28,924 bases of DNA from Lentisphaeria bacterium UBA4640 (GTDB lineage Bacteria > Verrucomicrobiota > Lentisphaeria > Victivallales > UBA1829), in the NCBI GenBank assembly GCA_002405835.1, contig DHMO01000050.1, positions 1 through 28,924 of the forward strand, given 5' to 3'. The notes beneath the pieces were generated by a model. That model ran no database searches. It worked only from the letters and a program-made list of their open reading frames with translations, and was not told the origin of the DNA. A program made the translations under genes and the position numbers. Position 1 is the stretch's first letter, and each line of letters begins with the position of its first letter. This document shows positions 23,762 through 28,924 of this stretch, piece by piece.

Positions 23762-24646
23762 TCAGCCCTGCAGAGCAAGCACTCCTTCGCGTCCGGGGAT
23801 TTCCCCCTGCACAAGCCGTCCTTTCGGAATGGAAGACAGGTTTTCGGGCAGAAGGTCGCCGGGAGCGCAGAATTCGATGCCGCGCGCTTTGGCTTCGGTC
23901 AGAAATTCGTCGAACATCGAGGCGCAGATGCGCCCTTCGACTTCGGCGTGAATCGTCAGCATGTTCAGACCGCCGGGTTTGAAGCGGCCGAGCAGCCGGT
24001 CGTTGTAATTTTCATTGGTAATGCCGTCGCGTCCGTAGACTTCGTCGTAAGTGGGAAGATCAAGCGGGATCTGCGGCTGGGTCAGAACTTCACCGTCCAC
24101 GACGGGCATGAAGATGGAGGAGCCGCGGCAGTCGCTGTTGTAGCGGAACGGGAGCGTCTCCTTGCATTTGAGCAGCTGTTCCGTGCAGCGCCAGCCTGGG
24201 GACGCGGAGCAGGTGGGAGCGGAACCGGTGATGCGGACCAGTTCATCGAATGCGCGTTTGACGTGCGAGAAGCCCTGTTCCACTGTCATAACATCGGATT
24301 TCGCCTGCCAGTAGCGGTGATCCCACGCATGGACGCCGATTTCGTGTCCGGCTTTCGCCGTGCTCCGGATCGCCTCTTCGCAGCGTTTCCCGATCATCGG
24401 TCCGGGCCACGCGGTTCCCATCAGCAGAATGTCCCATCCATAGAGGCTGGCCGCCTTGGTGCGGAGCATTTTCCAGAGGAACGCGGGCTTGAGCAGACGC
24501 CACAGGTTGCGTCCCATGTTGTCGGGGCCGACGGAGAAGAAGAAGGCACCGCGCACCCCGTGTTTGTCGAGGGTGCGCAGGAGCTGCGGCACGCCGTCGC
24601 GGGTGCCGCTCAGTGTATCGACGTCAATGCGGAGTCCGGCTTTCAT
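23762..24646 (-). CDS. arnD: 4-deoxy-4-formamido-L-arabinose-phosphoundecaprenol deformylase
   Basis: ArnD removes the formyl group from undecaprenyl-phosphate-linked Ara4FN so that L-Ara4N can be transferred to lipid A. The 294-residue protein keeps the length and sequence of the enterobacterial enzyme: LRIDVDTLSGTRDGVP with D8/D10, FFFSVGPDNMGRNLWRLLKP, LYGWDILLMGTAWPGP, VHAWDHRYWQ with metal-site H106/H110, RYNSDCRGSS and TIHAEVEG. It is a polysaccharide-deacetylase (NodB) fold enzyme. Its start overlaps the arnA stop by four bases (ATGA), so expression is coupled. Confidence 0.96.
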   Translation of the reverse strand: MKAGLRIDVDTLSGTRDGVPQLLRTLDKHGVRGAFFFSVGPDNMGRNLWRLLKPAFLWKMLRTKAASLYGWDILLMGTAWPGPMIGKRCEEAIRSTAKAGHEIGVHAWDHRYWQAKSDVMTVEQGFSHVKRAFDELVRITGSAPTCSASPGWRCTEQLLKCKETLPFRYNSDCRGSSIFMPVVDGEVLTQPQIPLDLPTYDEVYGRDGITNENYNDRLLGRFKPGGLNMLTIHAEVEGRICASMFDEFLTEAKARGIEFCAPGDLLPENLSSIPKGRLVQGEIPGREGVLALQG

Positions 24647-26646
24647 TTTACTCCGAACTCTCCGGATTCGACCGCCTGCTTCAGGAAGAAGTCGAGGGTC
24701 ATTTCAATGGAGTCTTCGAGTTTGACAACCGGTTTCCAGTCGCAATACTTCCATGCGTTCTTGATGCTGGGCTTGCGGTGCTGGACGTCCTGATAGCCTT
24801 CGCCGTAGAACTCTCCGGATTCGATGACCTTGTAGCCGGCGAACGGCGGGAATTTCTTGCGGAGCGGATGCTTGTCGAATTTCGCAACCAGAATCTCTGC
24901 GAGTTCGCGGATGCTGGCTTCGTTTTCAGGACAGCCGATGTTGATGATCTTGCCGTCGCAGCGTCCGTCCTTGTTCTCAATGATGCGGAACAGACACTCG
25001 ATGCCGTCGGTAACGTGGGTGAAGCAGCGTTTCTGCTCGCCGCCGTCGATGAGCTGAATCGGATTGCCCTGCACGAGATTGAGGATCAGCTGGGTGATTG
25101 CGCGGGAGCTTCCGATTCGGGCGGAGGTGAGGCTGTCGAGCTTGGGACCCATCCAGTTGAACGGGCGGAAGAGCGTGAATTTGAGTCCCTTCATGCCGTA
25201 AGCCCAGATGACGCGGTCGAGCATCTGCTTGGAGCAGGAGTAGATCCAGCGCTGCATGCGGATCGGACCGAGAATGAGCTTGGAGTTGTCCTCGTCGAAG
25301 GATTCCTCGTTGCACATTGCATAGACTTCGGAAGTGGAGGGGAAGATGATGCGCTTGTTGTATTTGACGCAGTAGCGGACGATGCGCAGGTTCTCTTCAA
25401 AGTCGAGTTCAAAGACCTTGAGCGGATTGCGGGTGTATTCGATCGGGGTCGCAATGGCGACGAGCGGGAGAACGACGTCGCATTTCTTGACGTAGTATTC
25501 GATCCATTCGCGGTGAATGGTGATGTCGCCTTCGGTGAAGTGGAAGTCGGGGTTGGAGAGCAGTTCCTGAATGTAGTTGGAACGCAGGTCCATGCCGTAG
25601 ATTTCATATTCGCCGCTTGCAAGCAGACGCTCGCTGATGGCGCTGCCGATGAATCCGTTGACGCCGAGAATCAGAATGCTCTTTTTGCGTTTCGGACGGA
25701 GTGCGGCGGGATCGGAGACGAACTGCATTTTCTGCACAAGGCGGCAGTCTTTCACCAGCTGTTCGCCGGAGGAGTAGAGACCGTTTGCTGTCTGGGCGAA
25801 GTTGACTTTGACCGCACCGCTTCCGCAGGCGATCGTGAGCGGCTCCGTCGAGAGAATCGTGCCCGGTTTCGCCTTCGCGGATTTTGCCGGAAGTTTGACT
25901 TCGGAGACGTCCCAGATCAAATATTTTTTGTCGCCGAGGAAGCTGAACGCGCCGGGGTAGGGACGGGTGACGCCGCGGACGAGGTTGCGGACGTCTGCCG
26001 CGGATTTGGTCCAGTCGATTGCGCCGTCGGCGGGTTTGCGTTTGCCGAAGTAGGTGGCTTCCTTCTCGTTCTGCTTTTTGCCTTTGACTTTGGTTTTCGC
26101 TTTTGCGAGCTTGGGCAGTTCTGCGGCGAGCAGTTCTGCGGCGGCTTTTGCGGCTTTCAGATGAACAGCCTTCGCGGTGTCGTTTGCTCCGATCGTGATT
26201 TTCTTCTGCGCAACAATGTCGCCCGCGTCAACCTTTTCGGTCATGACATGGAGTGTGACGCCGGTTTCCTTTTCGCCGTTGATGACAGCCCAGTTGATGG
26301 GAGCGCATCCGCGGTATTTCGGGAGCAGGGAGCCGTGGAGGTTCAGAGCGCCTTTTGACGGGATCGCAAGGAGTTCCTTGCCGATCAGAGAGCGGTAGTA
26401 GAAGGAGAAAATGTAGTCGGGTTTCATCGCCTTGATGCGGGCGACCCAGAGCGGATGGTTCGGGTTCTCGGGCGCATAGACCGGGATTCCGTGATCCGCG
26501 GCGACTTCCGCGACGGAACGGAACCAGAGATTTTCATTGGGATCATCCTTGTGCGTGAAGACGGCGGAAATCTCGAAACCGTTCTTCAGCAGCGCCTCGA
26601 TGCCTTCGCATCCGATGTTGTTGTAAGCGAAAACGACAGCTTTCAT
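24643..26646 (-). CDS. arnA: Bifunctional UDP-4-amino-4-deoxy-L-arabinose formyltransferase / UDP-glucuronate oxidase (decarboxylating)
   Basis: ArnA carries out two steps of L-Ara4N synthesis: oxidative decarboxylation of UDP-glucuronate to the 4-keto pentose, and N-formylation of UDP-L-Ara4N. The 667-residue protein has both domains. The formyltransferase (1-300) has N102, H104 and D140 at the same numbers as in E. coli. The SDR-type dehydrogenase (about 323-667) has GVNGFIG (from 328), PSTSEVY and YSCSK with Y469/K473. A Lys-rich insertion at about 180-197 is unusual. AAGGAG precedes the start. It lies 30 bp after arnC and overlaps arnD. Confidence 0.96.
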   Translation of the reverse strand: MKAVVFAYNNIGCEGIEALLKNGFEISAVFTHKDDPNENLWFRSVAEVAADHGIPVYAPENPNHPLWVARIKAMKPDYIFSFYYRSLIGKELLAIPSKGALNLHGSLLPKYRGCAPINWAVINGEKETGVTLHVMTEKVDAGDIVAQKKITIGANDTAKAVHLKAAKAAAELLAAELPKLAKAKTKVKGKKQNEKEATYFGKRKPADGAIDWTKSAADVRNLVRGVTRPYPGAFSFLGDKKYLIWDVSEVKLPAKSAKAKPGTILSTEPLTIACGSGAVKVNFAQTANGLYSSGEQLVKDCRLVQKMQFVSDPAALRPKRKKSILILGVNGFIGSAISERLLASGEYEIYGMDLRSNYIQELLSNPDFHFTEGDITIHREWIEYYVKKCDVVLPLVAIATPIEYTRNPLKVFELDFEENLRIVRYCVKYNKRIIFPSTSEVYAMCNEESFDEDNSKLILGPIRMQRWIYSCSKQMLDRVIWAYGMKGLKFTLFRPFNWMGPKLDSLTSARIGSSRAITQLILNLVQGNPIQLIDGGEQKRCFTHVTDGIECLFRIIENKDGRCDGKIINIGCPENEASIRELAEILVAKFDKHPLRKKFPPFAGYKVIESGEFYGEGYQDVQHRKPSIKNAWKYCDWKPVVKLEDSIEMTLDFFLKQAVESGEFGVK

Positions 26647-26676
26647 TGTTGCTCCTTCTCTATATAAAATTGATGA

Positions 26677-27636
26677 TTATTTCTGTTTTCTTCCGGCGAC
26701 CGATTCGATGAAGAACTGAGGGCGTCCGCGCGTGTTCATGTGAATCTTGCCGATGTATTCGCCGAGAATGCCCATCGCCACGAACTGACCGCCCATGAAG
26801 ATGAAGACCAGCGAAAAGAGCGTGAACACTCCGTTCTGACTCCAATTGTCGCCGTGAATCCGGGTCATGATGAAGATGTAGAGCCCGAACAGAATTCCGA
26901 ATGCGGCAAGCAGAGTTCCGATGTAAGTCAGCATCCGGAGCGGGAAGGTCGATGTTCCGGTGAGCAGGTCGTATTGAAGCGCGATCAGTTTCCAGAAGTT
27001 GTATTTCGATTCTCCCGCCATGCGGTCGGCGTGTTTGACGTGGATTTCAACGGTGCGGCGCGCATAGCTCATCGCAAGCATCGGAATGAACTTTCCGTGT
27101 TCGGGACACTGGAGAATGGCGTTGACAACGGTGCGGGAATATCCGCGCAGCATGCAGCCGTAGTCGGTCATGGTTTTGCCGTTGCAGAGCTTGCGGACCA
27201 TCAGATTGACCGTCTTGGAGGCCCAGCGGCGGAAAAACGTGTCTTTGCGGTTCTCGCGGATCGTGCCGACAACGTCATAACCTTCGCGGAGTTTTTCGAC
27301 GAGTTTCGGAATCTCTTCCGGCGGGTTCTGGAGATCGGCGTCGAGTGTGATGACGTATTTGCCGACCGACGTCTGAAGTCCCGCAGTGACAGCCGCGTGC
27401 TGACCGAAGTTGGTTGTGAGGAATACTCCGACGACTTTTCCGCCGTTCTTTTCCGCCGCCTCGCGGATCATCTGCGCCGAATTGTCCGCGCTGCCGTCGT
27501 CGACAAGGATCATTTCGTATGAAATGCCCATGGGATCGCACGCCGCAAGAGTTCTGCGGATCAGTTCGCTCAGATTTGCCTCCTCGTTATAGACGGGGAT
27601 TACAAGAGAAAGTTCGGGTTTGTCTGTCAGTTCCAT
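26677..27636 (-). CDS. arnC: Undecaprenyl-phosphate 4-deoxy-4-formamido-L-arabinose transferase
   Basis: ArnC transfers Ara4FN from UDP to undecaprenyl phosphate at the inner membrane. The 319-residue protein has a family 2 glycosyltransferase domain (VIPVYNEEANLSEL, LVDDGSADNS, TLDADLQNPPEEIPKL, MTDYGCMLRGYSR). Two C-terminal membrane segments follow at about 235-257 and 268-292. ArnC is close to other polyprenyl-phosphate sugar transferases (GtrB, DPMS-like), but the company of arnA and arnD supports ArnC. GAGGTGA lies 6 bases before the start at 27636. It is the first gene of the cluster; no arnB is found upstream, where the next gene is divergent. Confidence 0.92.
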   Translation of the reverse strand: MELTDKPELSLVIPVYNEEANLSELIRRTLAACDPMGISYEMILVDDGSADNSAQMIREAAEKNGGKVVGVFLTTNFGQHAAVTAGLQTSVGKYVITLDADLQNPPEEIPKLVEKLREGYDVVGTIRENRKDTFFRRWASKTVNLMVRKLCNGKTMTDYGCMLRGYSRTVVNAILQCPEHGKFIPMLAMSYARRTVEIHVKHADRMAGESKYNFWKLIALQYDLLTGTSTFPLRMLTYIGTLLAAFGILFGLYIFIMTRIHGDNWSQNGVFTLFSLVFIFMGGQFVAMGILGEYIGKIHMNTRGRPQFFIESVAGRKQK

Positions 27637-27655
27637 TCCTGTTCACCTCTGTTAT

Positions 27656-27683
27656 AATATACCGCAGAATCGGAAAATTTCAT
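27656..27683 (-). promoter_or_regulatory. Possible promoter of the arn cluster
   Basis: On the minus strand ATGAAA (27683-27678) and TATATT (27661-27656) are 16 bp apart, 19 bp before the arnC start. The -35 is weak, so an activator may be needed. I see no clear PmrA-type direct repeat. Confidence 0.35.
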
Positions 27684-27881
27684 CCGGTTGAAAGCGTATT
27701 TTCTGATTTTTTTTATCTTTTTGTGCGGCAACGGAAACACTTTACAGCCTGAATGCCTCTTTTTCAAGCAGGATTGCCCGATTTTAAGATTAAGTTTCTG
27801 TAATAATCCGTAATGATTCCGCGGGGAACTCCCGTATGCTGCTGTTTTGCATGGAATGTCTGAAAATTTTTCCGATTCCGC

Positions 27882-27909
27882 TTGCGTATTCCTTTCAACC
27901 TTATATATT
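27882..27909 (+). promoter_or_regulatory. Promoter of the GH39-like gene
   Basis: TTGCGT (27882-27887) and TATATT (27904-27909) are 16 bp apart, 22 bp before the start codon. The boxes are the same as those upstream of the gene at 1103. The remainder of 27684-27881 is AT-rich spacer in which I see no gene. Confidence 0.45.
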
Positions 27910-27931
27910 ATCCGGAAAAGGAGTACTGACA

Positions 27932-28924
27932 ATGAAACAGCTGATTCTCGACTGGAACAGAAAAACAGAATCCTCCCGTCTCTGGGAGTTCGGAGTGAAC
28001 ACCTGTCACGCAACGCTCTGGCTGCGCCGTGATCTGCCCGCACAGCTGAAACACGAGCATAACGCGCTCGGTTTCCAATACGTGCGCTTTCACGGAATCC
28101 TCAACGACGACATGGATGTGATGCGCGCGGACGGAACCTTTCATTTTGAGCGCGTCATCAAGGCGTATGAAGCTGTTCTGAAAGCGGGGATGAAGCCGTT
28201 TGTCGAGCTCTCTTCCATGCCTTCCGCGCTCCAGTCCGCAGATTCGAAAATCTGTTTTTACGGATTCCGCAACTCTCCTCCGGAAAGCTGGAAGACCTGG
28301 AAAGAACTGATTGCCTCATTTACCCGCGCTCTGCTGGAGCATTTCGGGGAAGAGGAGATAAAAACCTGGTATTTTGAAGTGTGGAACGAACCGGATATCC
28401 CGTTCTGGACCGGCTCAATGGAGGAGTATTTCAAACTGTATGACCTTGCGCGCGCCGCCGTCAAATCGGTGTGCCCCGCCTGTCGCGTCGGCGGTCCTGC
28501 AACCTCCAAGACAAAATGGATTCCCGAATTTGTTGCGCACGCCTCCAAGCCCTCCGCGGACGACCCGTCGGAAGGGATCCGCTGTGACTTCATTTCCACT
28601 CATGCTTATCCGAGCGACCTTGCGTTCCTCGACGCCGCCGATGGCGCAGTCGCGCTCCAGGAAGCCGGCGTCCTTCGTATGCTCTATTCCGCCGCCCGGT
28701 CCGTTATCGACGCCGCATGGGGACCGGATTTCCCGCTGTTCATCGGCGAATGGAACTCTTCCGCCGGACCGTATGCGTTCAATCATGACGAGTGCAACAA
28801 TGCCCCGTTTATCTGTAAAACCATGTCGGAACTGCGCGGAATCTGCTGCGGAAGCATGTACTGGAACGCAACCGATATTTATGAGGAAGGCGGTTTCCAT
28901 TACACTCCGTTCCACGGCGGTTAC
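27932..28924 (+). CDS. GH39-like glycoside hydrolase (partial, 3' end outside window)
   Basis: An open frame of 331 codons runs from the ATG at 27932 off the right edge. AAGGAG lies 8 bases before the start. No signal peptide is present (MKQLILDWNRKTESSRLWEF), so the enzyme is probably cytosolic. The barrel matches the GH39 beta-xylosidase pattern: FQYVRFHGILNDDMDV, YFEVWNEPDIPFWTGSMEEY with acid/base E153, and LFIGEWNSSAGPYAFN with nucleophile E273. SKTKWIPEFV and FISTHAYPSD fit as well. Beta-xylosidase or related activity on xylan-, idurono- or arabinose-type oligomers is inferred from the family; the C-terminal domains are outside the window. Confidence 0.85.
   Translation, partial: MKQLILDWNRKTESSRLWEFGVNTCHATLWLRRDLPAQLKHEHNALGFQYVRFHGILNDDMDVMRADGTFHFERVIKAYEAVLKAGMKPFVELSSMPSALQSADSKICFYGFRNSPPESWKTWKELIASFTRALLEHFGEEEIKTWYFEVWNEPDIPFWTGSMEEYFKLYDLARAAVKSVCPACRVGGPATSKTKWIPEFVAHASKPSADDPSEGIRCDFISTHAYPSDLAFLDAADGAVALQEAGVLRMLYSAARSVIDAAWGPDFPLFIGEWNSSAGPYAFNHDECNNAPFICKTMSELRGICCGSMYWNATDIYEEGGFHYTPFHGGY

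Noticed and set aside
22286..26358. Long plus-strand frames (22286-23722, 23948-24793, 24613-26358) opposite panB-arnA
   Set aside because: They lie antisense to panB, the kinase-like gene, arnD and arnA, all secure by motif, and show only composition-driven sequence.

Overview
The window looks like a chromosomal segment of an anaerobic, Gram-negative, polysaccharide-degrading bacterium. My best guess is the Lentisphaerota (Victivallales, near Victivallis). The basis is a pseudopilin of the FTLIELLIVIAIIAILAGMLLPAL type next to glycosidase genes, a pyruvate formate-lyase system, lipid A-type L-Ara4N genes, and many glycoside hydrolases with sandwich domains. This is inference from gene content; there is no rRNA here. 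I saw no tRNA, rRNA, CRISPR array, IS element or origin, and no gene-free stretch longer than 300 bp.

Layout. 1-1103 (-): 5' part of a secreted carbohydrate-binding-type protein. 1306-2214 (+): nadA. 2419-3570 (-): DUF362/ferredoxin protein. 3652-6653 (-): yajC-secDF, a compact protein-export operon. 6936-15210 (+): an accessory glycan locus of five genes: a cytosolic GH151-like hydrolase, a GntR-LacI hybrid regulator, a pseudopilin, a short secreted protein, and a 1191-residue multidomain secreted glycosidase. 15375-18325 (+): pflB-pflA. 18392-20782 (+): a fused metallophosphoesterase/PHP protein. 20895-22097 (+): uxuA. 22181-27636 (-): arnC-arnA-arnD-sugar kinase-panB. 27932-28924 (+): 5' part of a GH39-like glycosidase.

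The main interest is 6.8-15.2 kb. Two near-consensus promoters, one before the hydrolase gene and one before the regulator gene, carry almost the same 24-bp inverted repeat directly after the -10 box. This is the expected arrangement for a repressor operator, and the regulator encoded in between is the obvious candidate to bind it. The regulator, pseudopilin, short secreted protein and large glycosidase are spaced 13-22 bp apart and probably form one transcript, so a sugar-responsive regulator would control a pilin-like protein together with secreted and cytosolic hydrolases. The short secreted protein is a partial tandem copy of the first 206 codons of the large enzyme. By hand count about 40 codon differences are silent and about 19 change the amino acid, so the copy appears to be maintained rather than decaying.

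The second point of interest is the arn cluster. It holds the formyl-transfer, oxidative decarboxylation, lipid-linkage and deformylation steps of L-Ara4N synthesis, but no ArnB aminotransferase and no ArnT, ArnE or ArnF in the window. Instead it continues into a lipopolysaccharide-core-kinase-like gene and panB.
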